The notes under the pieces: generated by a model
Seen by the model: only the letters and a program-made list of their open reading frames with translations
What the model was told of the DNA's origin: nothing
Databases searched by the model: none
Assembly (NCBI RefSeq): GCF_014646115.1
Contig: NZ_BMMV01000031.1
Coordinates: 1-64,000 of the forward strand
Reading direction: 5' to 3'
Source of the DNA: Streptomyces camponoticapitis
GTDB lineage: Bacteria > Actinomycetota > Actinomycetes > Streptomycetales > Streptomycetaceae
Length of the DNA: 64,000 nucleotides
Shown here: positions 35,048 through 43,897 of the stretch, piece by piece
Layout: every line of letters starts with the position of its first letter
Position numbering within the stretch: the first letter of the stretch is position 1
Translations under genes and position numbers: made by a program

Positions 35048-36937
35048 ATGCGCAAGTCCATCGCGACCGTGTCGATCAGCGGCAGCCTGACCGAGAAGCT
35101 CGACGCGGTCGCCGAGGCCGGATTCGACGGCGTGGAGATCTTCGAGAACGATCTGCTCGGCTGTCCGCTCCCACCCGAGCGGATACGCGACCGCGCGGCC
35201 GGCCTCGGCCTGGGCATCGACCTCTACCAGCCGTTCCGGGACTTCGAGGGAGTCTCGCCGGACCGGCTCGCGGCCAATCTCCGCAGAGCCGAGTTGAAGT
35301 TCCGGACCATGGAACGGCTCGGCGCCGACACCCTGCTGGTCTGCTCGAACGTCACCCCTGACGTGGCCGGCGACGAACTCGCCGCGGAACAGCTGCGGTT
35401 GCTCGCCGACCTCGCCGCCACACACGGCATCCGGATCGCCTACGAGGCACTGGCCTGGGGCCGCCACGTCAACGAGTACCTGCACGCCTGGCGGATCGTA
35501 CGGATGGCCGACCACCCGGCCCTCGGCACCTGCCTGGACAGCTTCCACATCCTCTCCCGCGGCTCGGACCCGGGCGGGATCGAGGCCCTCCCCGGCGAGA
35601 AGATCTTCTTCCTCCAACTCGCCGACGCGCCGGTGCTCGCCATGGATGTGCTGCAGTGGAGCCGTCACTACCGCTGCTTCCCCGGTCAGGGCGGGTTCGA
35701 TGTCACCCGGCTGCTGGCGCACGTACTGCGCACCGGATACGCGGGTCCGCTCTCGCTGGAGGTCTTCAACGACGTCTTCCGGCAGGCCGACACCGGACGC
35801 ACCGCCGTCGACGCGATGCGCTCCCTGATCGCCCTGGAGGAATCCGTCGTACAGGTGCTGGGTGCCGGCTCCGCCTCCGAGATCCTCGACGGCGGCCCGC
35901 CGCTCCCCGGACCTCGTCCCCCCGGCGGCTTCGCCTTCGCGGAACTCGCCACGCGCGAACGAGACCGCCTCGGCACTCTGCTCGGCGCACTGGGGTTCTC
36001 CCGTACCGGGGGACACGCGACCAAGCCCGTGGAGCTGTGGGAACAGGGCGGAGCCAGGATCCTGCTGAACGAGTCCGTCCCCGGCGACCCTGACACGTCC
36101 GTCCCCGGAGACCCGGACACGACCCTGTCCGCGATCGGCCTGGAGTCCGCCGATCCCTCGGCATCGGCCCGGCGGGCACAGTCCCTGCTCTCTCCCGTAC
36201 TGCCCCGTGACCGCGCCCCGCGGGAGGCGGCGCTCGACGCCGTCGCCGCCCCGGACGGCACACAGCTGTTCTTCTGCCGCTCCACGCCCCAGGACGGCGC
36301 GGACGGCCCCGCCCATCCCGACTGGCGCGGCGACTTCAGCCCCGCGCCGCCGCCTGCCGACGGGCTGATCAGCCATATCGACCATGTGGCGCTGAGCCAC
36401 CCCTGGCACCTCTTCGACGAGGCCGTGCTGTTCTACCGCACCGTTCTGGGGCTGCGCCCGCACGACAGCGTCGAGGTGGCCGACCCGTACGGCCTGCTGC
36501 GCAGCCGAGCGATGTCGAACGCCGCCGGGACGGTACGCATGGCGCTCAATATCGCCCACCTCGGGGACGGGAACCTGCCCCGGCAGCACGTGGCGCTGGC
36601 GACCGACGACATCGTGGCCGTCGCCGAACGCCTGCGCGACGTGCCCGACGTTCTGCTGCCGATCCCGGACAACTACTACGACGACCTGGAAGCCCGTCAC
36701 GACCTCGGCGAGCGGCGCCACCGGCAACTGCGCGCGCTGGGGCTGCTGTACGACACGGACGGCGCCGGGGAGTTCGTCCACCTCTACACCACGACGGTCG
36801 GGCGGGTCTTCTTCGAGGTCGTCCAGCGGACCGGTGACTACCGCGGCTTCGGCCTGCCGAACACGGCGGTACGACTGGCCGCCCAGCACGTCCCCACGTC
36901 GGAACGGGGAGGAAGGCCTTCCGGCCCGGGACGATGA
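35048..36937 (+). CDS. qsuB: two-domain 3-dehydroshikimate dehydratase (QsuB/QuiC1 type)
   Basis: 629 residues. The N-terminal ~290 residues form a xylose-isomerase-like TIM barrel (MRKSIATVSISGSL, DGVEIFENDLL, the metal-ligand Glu in IAYEALAWGRHVNEY, CLDSFHIL, FLQLADAP, and SLEVFNDVFRQAD). This is the dehydratase domain converting 3-dehydroshikimate to protocatechuate. The C-terminal half is a VOC/HPPD-like domain (SHIDHVALSH, LFYRTVLGL, QHVALATDDIVAV, FFEVVQRTGDYRGFGLPNT), as in the two-domain QsuB and QuiC1 enzymes. In the linker the unit VPGDPDT occurs twice in tandem, an in-frame duplication. The 3' end overlaps a possible TetR start (ATGA at 36934). Confidence 0.92.
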   Translation: MRKSIATVSISGSLTEKLDAVAEAGFDGVEIFENDLLGCPLPPERIRDRAAGLGLGIDLYQPFRDFEGVSPDRLAANLRRAELKFRTMERLGADTLLVCSNVTPDVAGDELAAEQLRLLADLAATHGIRIAYEALAWGRHVNEYLHAWRIVRMADHPALGTCLDSFHILSRGSDPGGIEALPGEKIFFLQLADAPVLAMDVLQWSRHYRCFPGQGGFDVTRLLAHVLRTGYAGPLSLEVFNDVFRQADTGRTAVDAMRSLIALEESVVQVLGAGSASEILDGGPPLPGPRPPGGFAFAELATRERDRLGTLLGALGFSRTGGHATKPVELWEQGGARILLNESVPGDPDTSVPGDPDTTLSAIGLESADPSASARRAQSLLSPVLPRDRAPREAALDAVAAPDGTQLFFCRSTPQDGADGPAHPDWRGDFSPAPPPADGLISHIDHVALSHPWHLFDEAVLFYRTVLGLRPHDSVEVADPYGLLRSRAMSNAAGTVRMALNIAHLGDGNLPRQHVALATDDIVAVAERLRDVPDVLLPIPDNYYDDLEARHDLGERRHRQLRALGLLYDTDGAGEFVHLYTTTVGRVFFEVVQRTGDYRGFGLPNTAVRLAAQHVPTSERGGRPSGPGR

Positions 36938-36999
36938 CCGGCGTCGTCCGGGACCCGTACGCCTATGATGGACGCTCCAGGTGTCGACCGGTGGAGCCC

Positions 37000-37653
37000 A
37001 TGACCTCGCATCCCGCAACCGGAGTCGGCCGTGAACGTCAGCGGGACGCCGACCGGACGAAGGCGGAGATCCTCGAGATCGCCACACGGGAGTTCGCGCG
37101 GCACGGCTACACCGGCGCCCGGGTCGACGAGATCGCGGCTCTCACGCGCACCACGAAACGCATGATCTATTACTATTTCGGCGGCAAGGAACAGCTGTAC
37201 ACCGCCGTGCTGGAGAAGGCCTACGCCGAGGTGAGAGCCACCGAGCGCGCCCTTGACGTCGACCACCTCGGCCCGGTCGAGGCGATCCGCACCCTGGCCG
37301 AGCTGACGTTCGACCACCACGAGGCGCACCCCGACTTCATCCGGCTGGTGAGCATCGAGAACATCCACCACGCCGAGCACATCCGTACGTCACCGGTGCT
37401 CGCGAGCCTCGGCACGCCGGCGCTGGACCTGATCACCCGGATCCTGGAGGCCGGCCGGGAGAGCGGCGACTTCACCGCCTCGGCCGACGCCACCGACGTA
37501 CACATGGCGATCAGCTCGTTCTGCTTCTTCCGGATCTCCAACCAGCACACGTTCCACGCCCTGTTCGGCCGCGACCTGACAGCCGCCAAGCACCGCACCC
37601 GGCACCGCCGCATGCTCGGCGACATGATCGTGGCCTACCTCACCGGCACATGA
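37000..37653 (+). CDS. TetR-family regulator of the shikimate/quinate cluster
   Basis: 217 residues from the ATG at 37000 (MTSHPATGVGRER), preceded by GGTGGAG. A more upstream ATG at 36934 overlaps the stop of the dehydratase gene and would add 22 residues without family likeness. The helix-turn-helix is typical: RTKAEILEIATREFARHGYTGARVDEIAA is the first half (positions ~20-50), then IYYYFGGKEQLYTAV. The ligand domain has the TetR_C pattern (HPDFIRLVSIENIHH). Being last in the cluster, it probably binds the palindromes in the carrier/dehydrogenase gap and responds to shikimate, quinate or protocatechuate. Confidence 0.9.
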   Translation: MTSHPATGVGRERQRDADRTKAEILEIATREFARHGYTGARVDEIAALTRTTKRMIYYYFGGKEQLYTAVLEKAYAEVRATERALDVDHLGPVEAIRTLAELTFDHHEAHPDFIRLVSIENIHHAEHIRTSPVLASLGTPALDLITRILEAGRESGDFTASADATDVHMAISSFCFFRISNQHTFHALFGRDLTAAKHRTRHRRMLGDMIVAYLTGT

Positions 37654-37908
37654 CCTGACGTGAGGTGGCCGGGGGCCACGGCCACGCGCGACGCACAGCG
37701 GTCCGAGTCGGCCGGGCGGCGGCGCGGTCACGGCACCCTGCCGTGACCGCCCCCGGCCCGCCCGGCCGGGTGAACCCCTGGTGCGCGGGTGACGGAGGCA
37801 GATGATGCCGCAGGCCGGTCGAGGCGCGCCGCGACCAATGCCGTGGTCACCGGAAGCCGGGGCAGAACGCGCTGGATGGCCCCGGCCTTCGGGGGATACC
37901 GCTCCAGG

Positions 37909-40191
37909 TCAATCAGCGGGACCAGACCGTGATCCACACGCGCCGGGAATCGCCAGCTCCAGCCAGAAGGTCTTGCCGCGGCCGTTGGGAAAGGTGTTCC
38001 AGGCGCGGGCCAGCGCCTCCACGATGATCAGGCCGCGGCCGTGTTCGGCTTCCGAGTTCTCCTCCTGCCTCTGCGTCAGCGGCGACGGGACCGGCGGATT
38101 GCTGTCGAAGTCCCCTACTTCCAGTCGGACATGGTCGGCGAACGCCCGCAGCCGTACGTCGACGGAGCTGCCCGCGTGGATGATCGCATTGGTGACGACC
38201 TCGGAGATGATCAGCTGGAGGTCGTCGGACATCTCGGCGAGCCCCCAGGCATCCAGACGGCTGTTCACGAAGCGTCGCGCGGACTTGACTCCTTGCAGGT
38301 CGTAGCGCTGGATGTGCAGCCGCCCGGTCCTGGACGGTTGCGCTCGGCCCGCACCCTCGTACGACGCCAGCAGCAGAACGGCGTCATCGCGTCGCCGGTC
38401 GGGGCCCGGCAGGTCGGCGACCATGTGGTCGGCGAGGGTCTCCAGATACGTCTGGGCTTCACGCCCGAAGGCGCTGAGCAGCGCGCTCGCGCCCGCCACG
38501 GGGTCAGCCGCCCTTCCGTCGGTGAGACCGTTCGTGTACAGCATCAGCACCGACTCGGGCTGCAGTCGGTACTCCCGGGGACGGTACGGAGCCGGAGCCT
38601 CGACGCCCAGTGGCACGTTGGAGGGGGCGGTCAGGGTGCCGATGCTCCCGTCGGGCCGGCGCACGAGGGGAGCGGGGTGCCCGGCAAGTGCCACCTCGGC
38701 CTGCCCGCCGTCCGGGTCGAAGAGGACGACGCAGCAGGTGGCGAGCAGTTCCGTGCCGAGCCCGCCCAAGAGCCGACTGGTGCGGTCGATGACTGTCGCG
38801 GGCCGGTGTCCCTCGGTCGCGTACGCGACCACCGCGCTGCGCAGCTGGCCCATGACGGCGGCGCTCTCCATGCTGTGGCCCTCGACGTCGCCGACGACGA
38901 GCACCACCCGCTCGTCGGGCAGCTTGATCACGTCGTACCAGTCGCCGCCCACCTCGGACGTCGCGGCGGAGGCGCGGTAACGGGCCGTGGTGGTCAGCTG
39001 CGACACCTCCGAGAGCATCCGGGGCAGGAGACTTTTCTGCAGACTCTCGGCGATGATCTTCCGCTTCTGTCCCAGCTCGACACGCTGCACGGCCGGACCG
39101 AGAACGACCGCCATCATCGCCAGGACCGCCTTCTCCTCAGGCGTGAAGCGGCGCGATCCGGCGAACGTCAGGCAGAACACCCCCACGATCTCCTCGCTGC
39201 CGACGAGCGGGAGGAACACCTCGGCGGCCGGCCCGGCGCCTGGGTGGTCAGGGTCCTGGGAGGTCTCCGAGTTCTTGTCCGCCGCAGGGCGAAGGTCGCC
39301 GTCCGGGGGGAAGTGGGGGCGGCCCTGGATCGCGTCCGCCACGTCCCGCCTGGCGTAGGCACTGCTGCCGTGCAGGCTCTGTGCCAGCCGCGCGGAGCTC
39401 CCGCTGTGGCCGCCGACCCACAACCGGCCCTCGCCGACCGAGGCGATGACGAGGGAGTCGGCACCGAAAGGCGCACCGACTGACACCTGGGCGGCCGCCA
39501 TGACGTCGTCCATGGTGGCGGCGCGGTTGATCGCGTCGGCCAGGCGGCCGAGGGGGTACATGAAGCTCATCCCCGCCGAACCCGGTACGCCGGCCACACC
39601 CCAGCCGGGATCGACTTCGGTGTCCGGCGGGTCACCGAAGGCCGGCACCAGCACGGGATTGCTCCCGGAGCGGACTGGCGTGCCACTCGCGGCGAGCGCC
39701 GAAAGACGGGCGCCCAGCCGATCGGCGGTCTCCTGGAGTCCGGCACGGTCCCCGGCGTCGTAACCGGCCTCGGTCTGCGGCCGGAGCACCTCCAGGGTGC
39801 CGAAACGGTGCCCGGCAGCTGCCACCGGGGCCGCGGCCACGGCGTAAGGGAACACCTGCACGTAGCGTTCGTCGGCCCCGCCCGGCTTCGGCGAGTCCCG
39901 TACGACCACCGTTCCGGAACGGAGCGCGTCGGCAGAAGGACTCGGCGCGTCCACCGCGATCTGCCCCTGGAGGGCGAAGATCGAAAGGGAACTGCCGCCG
40001 ATCATCGCCGCCCACAGCTGGTCGCTGTGGTCGCTCAGCAGGTAAACCACCGCCGTCACCGCGTCCAGCCGCCCTACGGCCTCCCGGACAGCCTTGACCA
40101 GCGGCGCTGTGAGGTCCGAACCCAGGATGTCCGGGACTCCGCGGCCGCGTACCGCCTGGTCGGGCCTTCCGGCCGGACTGCTGGTGGTCAC
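37909..40191 (-). CDS. GAF-GAF-SpoIIE phosphatase with C-terminal kinase-like domain
   Basis: About 760 residues. The GTG at 40191 is placed correctly behind AAGGAG, whereas a TTG two codons earlier touches it. Order: two GAF-like sensor domains (about 15-165 and 210-375), a PP2C/SpoIIE Ser/Thr phosphatase (about 395-610: VGGDWYDVIKLPDERV, VVGDVEGHSMESAAVMGQLR, then GHPAPLVRRPDG and YTNGLTDGR), and a C-terminal HATPase_c anti-sigma-type kinase (DDLQLIISEVVTNAIIHAG, HGRGLIIVEALA). Such proteins control anti-sigma-factor antagonists by dephosphorylation and phosphorylation. No anti-sigma gene is adjacent. Remains of a second SpoIIE gene lie about 1.1 kb upstream. Confidence 0.92.
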   Translation of the reverse strand: MTTSSPAGRPDQAVRGRGVPDILGSDLTAPLVKAVREAVGRLDAVTAVVYLLSDHSDQLWAAMIGGSSLSIFALQGQIAVDAPSPSADALRSGTVVVRDSPKPGGADERYVQVFPYAVAAAPVAAAGHRFGTLEVLRPQTEAGYDAGDRAGLQETADRLGARLSALAASGTPVRSGSNPVLVPAFGDPPDTEVDPGWGVAGVPGSAGMSFMYPLGRLADAINRAATMDDVMAAAQVSVGAPFGADSLVIASVGEGRLWVGGHSGSSARLAQSLHGSSAYARRDVADAIQGRPHFPPDGDLRPAADKNSETSQDPDHPGAGPAAEVFLPLVGSEEIVGVFCLTFAGSRRFTPEEKAVLAMMAVVLGPAVQRVELGQKRKIIAESLQKSLLPRMLSEVSQLTTTARYRASAATSEVGGDWYDVIKLPDERVVLVVGDVEGHSMESAAVMGQLRSAVVAYATEGHRPATVIDRTSRLLGGLGTELLATCCVVLFDPDGGQAEVALAGHPAPLVRRPDGSIGTLTAPSNVPLGVEAPAPYRPREYRLQPESVLMLYTNGLTDGRAADPVAGASALLSAFGREAQTYLETLADHMVADLPGPDRRRDDAVLLLASYEGAGRAQPSRTGRLHIQRYDLQGVKSARRFVNSRLDAWGLAEMSDDLQLIISEVVTNAIIHAGSSVDVRLRAFADHVRLEVGDFDSNPPVPSPLTQRQEENSEAEHGRGLIIVEALARAWNTFPNGRGKTFWLELAIPGACGSRSGPAD

Positions 40192-40439
40192 AGGCAACTC
40201 CTTGCGGAGAGGTTTCCCTATGCGTCAGTATGTCGCCTTTTATGGGTTGATGTCGAAGGTGGGGCGCTCCCGCACACGGCATTCCGACTCCCCGGGGTGG
40301 CGGGGAGTTCGGGCTCGACCAGCTCCTGGAGTGGGCTGGGGAACCTCCCGGACAGACAGGAATTCGGGCCCGCCGTGACGAGGGATTTGGATAGCGTGCA
40401 GGGTGACCTCTTTGCGAGGTGAGTGGACGGGGTATCAGG

Positions 40440-40610
40440 CGGCGATCGAGGCTCAGTACCGCGCCGGCCAGGCCGGTCCAGCGGGGAGCGCCGGCGGCGA
40501 CGATCGCGCCGCCGATGACGGAGCCAGCCGCGGCGCCGAGGTTGAAGGCGCCCACGTTGACGGAAACGGCCAGGTTCGGGTCGGCGCCCGCGTGGTTGCT
40601 CGGCACCACA
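40440..40610 (-). pseudogene. MFS transporter C-terminal scrap
   Basis: The minus strand reads PNLAVSVNVGAFNLGAAAGS, then VIGGAIVAAG and RWTGLAGAVLSL, the last membrane spans of an arabinose-efflux-permease-type MFS protein. Neither the rest of the transporter nor a proper end is present, so this is a leftover piece. Confidence 0.6.
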
Positions 40611-40822
40611 CCCGCCCGCTGCGCTCCGAGGGCGGCCACCGCCGCTACTCCCGGTATCAGCTGAAGATCGCGGCCCGTGTACGCGAACTCGTCGACCAGG
40701 GCACCCCCGTCGAGGCCGCCTGCCGCATCGTCATCCTCGAAGACCAGCTCGACGAAGCACAGCGCATCAACGAACAGCTACGTGGTTCGCCCTCCGCGCC
40801 GCGGAGCAAGGCTGACGCCTGA
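40605..40822 (+). pseudogene. MerR-like regulator scrap
   Basis: The plus strand reads RSEGGHRRYSRYQLKIAARV, RELVDQGTPVEAACRIVIL and EDQLDEAQRINEQLRG to a TGA at 40820. This is the second half of a MerR-type winged helix plus the coiled tail found in a Streptomyces regulator family. The first helix-turn-helix half is missing, replaced by the MFS scrap, so the gene is not functional. Confidence 0.6.
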
Positions 40823-41289
40823 AAGGGCCGGCCGGAGGCAGGCGAGCTACGCCCATTCCAGTCCGAAGGCCGCCTGCCGCGGAGCTTGTCGGCTTGGCAG
40901 TGAGCGACCGAAACCGCGTCCACCGCGTTCCGTGCCTTGCGGGCGGTCCTGCAAGGACCTGGATGTGTCCCTGTCGATCATGCCGCTGGTTCAGGGGATG
41001 AGGTTCGGCTCGCGTACCGCCTCACCTGCCCATTGCTGCGGGGTGGCGGTCGCGATGGCTGCCCCGTCGGCGCGTCGGCCGAGTCGAAACCCAGCAGCCG
41101 GCCAGCGCGCGCCTTCCAGAAACCGCCAGCGAGACTGATCGTGGATTCGTCGGAGTCGGCGACCTGTCCGGGTTGGACGAAGCCGTTCCTGTCGGCGCCA
41201 GGGAATTTCGGGTGCCGCGTTGGCGAGGACGGCGGTGCCGTCGTCGGCGTGGGTGATCCTGGCGCTGCGAATGTTGCCAGGACGGGTTC

Positions 41290-41733
41290 CGGCAGCGGCC
41301 TTCGCGATGGTGACCTGCCCGTTGGCGAAGGCACGTGGCGGCATCAGGTTCCACTGCGGTTCGGCTGCCACCGTCACCCGGCGGGTGCGTACCAGTCGGG
41401 CGTAGGAGTCGCTCTGCGAACGCACGGAGATGAGCAGCAGCGTCACCAGCGCGGCCAGCCGCCGAACGGTCGCGGCTGTGTCCTCGTCGGCCGACGCCGT
41501 CCGCACGTGTAGGACTCCGACCCGCTCCGCACCGTCCAGCAGCGGTGTCCACCGCCGGGCCGGCGCCTCACCGACCTCCTGTTTCTCCTGCGTGGCCTGG
41601 CGAGTGGCGTAAGCACGACCGGCCGGTGTGCCGTCGATCAGGATCTCCTCGGCCACCGGCCAGCCGCCGCCGTTACCGGCGTTCAGCCCAGCTCCGGGCA
41701 CCAGCCGCAGTACGTCCTCCGGGCCTCCAGCGC
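41290..41733 (-). pseudogene. SpoIIE phosphatase fragment (middle part)
   Basis: The minus strand reads LRLVPGAGL, GGWPVAEEILIDGTPAGRAY, RWTPLLDGAERVGVLHV, SDSYARLVRTRRVTVAAE and PQWNLMPPRAFANGQVTIA. This is the segment that normally leads into the VGGDAFDYA motif of Streptomyces PP2C/SpoIIE phosphatases. That motif and all that follows are lost; beyond about 41290 unrelated sequence continues in frame. On the 5' side it is cut by an IstB remnant. It is not a copy of the intact phosphatase at 37909, which has a different domain plan. Confidence 0.65.
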
Positions 41734-41878
41734 CGACAGGTGTTCGGTGACGAAGTCCTCGCCACCGCCATCCTTGACCGCCCTCCTCCACCACTGCGAC
41801 GTGATCTCCATCAACGGACCGAGCTACCGGCTCAAGAACCGGCTCAAGGCCATCGAACAGGACACAGACGTGGCCTGA
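41734..41878 (+). pseudogene. IstB (IS21-family helper ATPase) C-terminal fragment
   Basis: The plus strand reads QVFGDEVLATAILDR, then after one extra C near 41780 LLHHCDVISINGPSYRLKN and RLKAIEQDTDVA to the TGA at 41876. This is the C-terminus of the IstB ATP-binding partner of IS21-type transposases. The Walker motifs and IstA are absent. Confidence 0.68.
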
Positions 41879-41912
41879 CAGGCCACGCCGCACACGGCGG
41901 CCAGGCGCTTGA

Positions 41913-42502
41913 TCAGCCGGCTTCGAGTCGCTGGAAGCCCTTGTCGCCGAGCACCCGTAGCGGTCGTGTGCGGGGCCGGCCGGGCCCGGCCCGCTTGATG
42001 GCGATGCGGGCCATGACCGGCTCGAACTGCGTGCAGTCGTTGACGTTCCCGCCGGTGAGCGTGAACGCGAGGGGAAGGCCGCGGCCGTCGCAGGCGAGGT
42101 GGATCTTCGTGCTCAGCCCGCCGCGGGACCGGCCGAGTGCTTCACCGGTCCAGGGCCCCCTTTTCGGGCTCCGGCGGCGTGCTGGTGGGCGCGCACGATC
42201 GTCGAGTCGACGCAGACGACCGACCAGTCGACTTCGCCGGACGCATCCGAGTGCTGCTGGACGTGGGCCAGGAGCCGGTCCCAGGTTCCGTCGGCCGACC
42301 AGCGGCGGAACCGTTCGTAGACGGTCTTCCACGGCCCGTACCGTTCGGGCAGGTCCCGCCAGGCCGCCCCCGTGGACAGCTTCCACAGGATGCCGTTGAG
42401 GACCTGCCGCCGGTCCCGCACCGGACGACCCATCCGAGGCGGAGCCAGCAACGGCCCGACAACTTCCCAGGCCTGATCAGTCAGTTCATGACGTCGCACC
42501 AC
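41913..42502 (-). pseudogene. IS5-family transposase, two frames, truncated 3' end
   Basis: The first frame starts at 42502 (MVRRHELTDQAWEVVGPLL), with RDLPERYGPWKTVYERF and VDSTIVRAHQHAAGARK. The second continues in the -1 frame with GPWTGEALGRSRGGLSTKIH, LPLAFTLTGGNVND and GDKGFQRLEAG. The switch is at GAAAAGGGGG around 42157-42165, the slippery A/G run used for programmed -1 frameshifting in Streptomyces IS5-type elements, so the shift itself may be normal. The protein stops soon after the second Asp motif (LGDKG), without the last Glu region, and joins unrelated DNA near 41900. So it is a truncated copy. AGGGCGTGTCCGC on the minus strand at 42529-42541 looks like its remaining outer end. 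Confidence 0.78.
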
Positions 42503-42538
42503 GAACGGACCAACGACCGAAAGACATTGCGGACACGC

Positions 42539-42561
42539 CCTAGGTGTATTGATTCGTGAGG
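42539..42561 (+). repeat. IS481 terminal inverted repeat, left
   Basis: Starts CCTAGGTGTATTGATTCG and ends GTGAGG. The first nine bases are identical to the complement of the right end, and most of the remainder matches at alternate positions. It contains the transposase stop codon. Confidence 0.65.
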
Positions 42562-43498
42562 TTGGGGACGCGGCTGGCGGGTGGTTGGCCCTTGAGTGCG
42601 GTGTGTCCGCGGTGGTGATTGTAGGTGTGGAGCCAGTGGGGGTATGCCTCGCGTCGTTCGGTCTCGGTGCGGTAGGGCTTCGCGTAAGCCCATTCGTCGA
42701 GGAGGGTTCGGTTGAACCGTTCGACTTTCCCGTTCGTCTGGGGCCTGTAGGGGCGGGTGCGTTTGTGTGAAATGCCCTGCGTGGTAAGGGTGTTGCGCCA
42801 CAGATACGACTTGCAGCAGGAGCCGTTGTCGGTCAGGACGCGTTCGATGGTGATGATCCCGGCCTGGGCGAAGAAGTCGTGGGCCTGCTGCCGGAAGGCG
42901 ACGGCGGTTTCCTTCTTCTCGTCGGTGAGGATCTCGCTGTAGGCGAGCCGGGAGTGGTCGTCGACGGCGTTGTGCAGGAAGCTGTAGCCGGCGTTGGCAC
43001 GGTTCTTGCGGCCCGCCGGGCGCCCGAGGACCTTGTGGCCGCCTCCGTCGGGGATGTTGCCGAGCTTCTTGATGTGTCGACATGCACCAGCTCGCCCGGC
43101 GCGCTCCGTTCGTAGCGTCGGATCACCCGGCCGGTGGCCCGGTCCAGGTGCGTGAGGCGGGCCAGGCGGTAGCGGGTCAGGACCCGGTGGACGGTGGCCG
43201 GGTTCAGTCCGAGGAGGTAGGCGATGCGGGCCGGTCCCCAGCGGTGCAGGACACGGACCTTGATGATCCTGCGTTCAGTGCGGGCCGGGGTCCGGCGCGC
43301 ACTGAGGTGCGGGCGTGAGGACCGGTCCGCCATGCCCGCCTCGCCGAGTTCGCGGAAGCGGACGGCCCACCGCTGGGCCGTCGTGGGTGACACCTGGAAG
43401 CGTTCGGCGGCCCGGCGCAGGGTCCAGCCCTCGTCCACGACGCAGCGGGCCACACGCAGACGGCCGGTCTCCGTCAGAGGTGCATTACGGTGTGGCAT
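42540..43498 (-). pseudogene. IS481-family transposase with a 2-bp insertion
   Basis: From the ATG at 43498 the protein runs MPHRNAPLTETGRLRVA, a helix-turn-helix (GWTLRRAAERFQVSPTTAQRW), and on to APGELVHVD. There two extra bases (near 43073-43077) shift the frame. The other frame then gives KKLGNIPDGGGHK, NAGYSFLHNAVDDHSRLAY with the first catalytic Asp, RVLTDNGSCC with the second, and RTRPYRPQTNGKVERFNRTL with the Glu, ending NQYT. So the DDE integrase core is complete but out of frame with the DNA-binding part. Total length would be about 318 residues. Confidence 0.82.
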
Positions 43499-43599
43499 GA
43501 GGGCCTTTCGGGTGGTGTAGACGTCGCAATCCACACCGAACCGGAAGGCCCTCACCTGCTCAAGATCCCTCAGTCGAGATCTGCCTCACCCGTCCACAA

Positions 43600-43622
43600 C
43601 CTCCCCGGACAGAACACCTAGG
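43600..43622 (-). repeat. IS481 terminal inverted repeat, right
   Basis: Complement starts CCTAGGTGTTCTGTCCGG and ends GGAGG, the usual form of Streptomyces IS481 ends. It pairs with 42539-42561. Confidence 0.65.
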
Positions 43623-43897
43623 CCACCTGCGTTCCATGGCCGGCCAGCGCCGGACTCTTCCTGCTGGGCCTCTGCCCACCGCGCGGGGGTGGCCATCAAT
43701 GGCTGCCGGCCGGAGGCCAGCATGTGAGTTTCATGTGAGTCAGAGGGCGCCCCGGTGCAGCCTGCCGAGTCTTCCCAGGTCACAGGCTTGGCATTCCCAT
43801 GTGACGTTCATATTCGTCCAGATCCGGTTCATGGCGGCGGCGGACAGTGAGTGGTGCGCGCGAGGGTCGCGTGCACCACCGCCGGTCTGGAGTCTCG
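43623..43897. other. intergenic, 275 bp, promoter region of the ABC operon
   Basis: Between the IS481 right end and the ABC transporter ATPase gene. It should hold the promoter of the long plus-strand export block. I see no gene and no clear operator. Confidence 0.35.

Larger units (their letters stand above)
42539..43622. mobile_element. IS481-family insertion sequence, about 1.08 kb
   Basis: One transposase gene is bounded by imperfect inverted repeats: 42539-42561 begins CCTAGGTGT and ends GAGG, and the complement of 43600-43622 begins CCTAGGTGT and ends GGGGAGG. The outer CCTAGG is identical at both ends. It lies directly against the remaining end of the truncated IS5 copy. The transposase inside is frameshifted, so the element would need help to move. 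Confidence 0.75.

Noticed and set aside
35003..37087. 694-codon minus-strand frame opposite the dehydratase
   Set aside because: Shadow of the QsuB-type gene; no recognisable protein.
40403..40604. N-terminal half of a 139-residue plus-strand frame
   Set aside because: Only the part after 40605 is MerR-like; the earlier part is the antisense of an MFS fragment, so the whole is not one gene.
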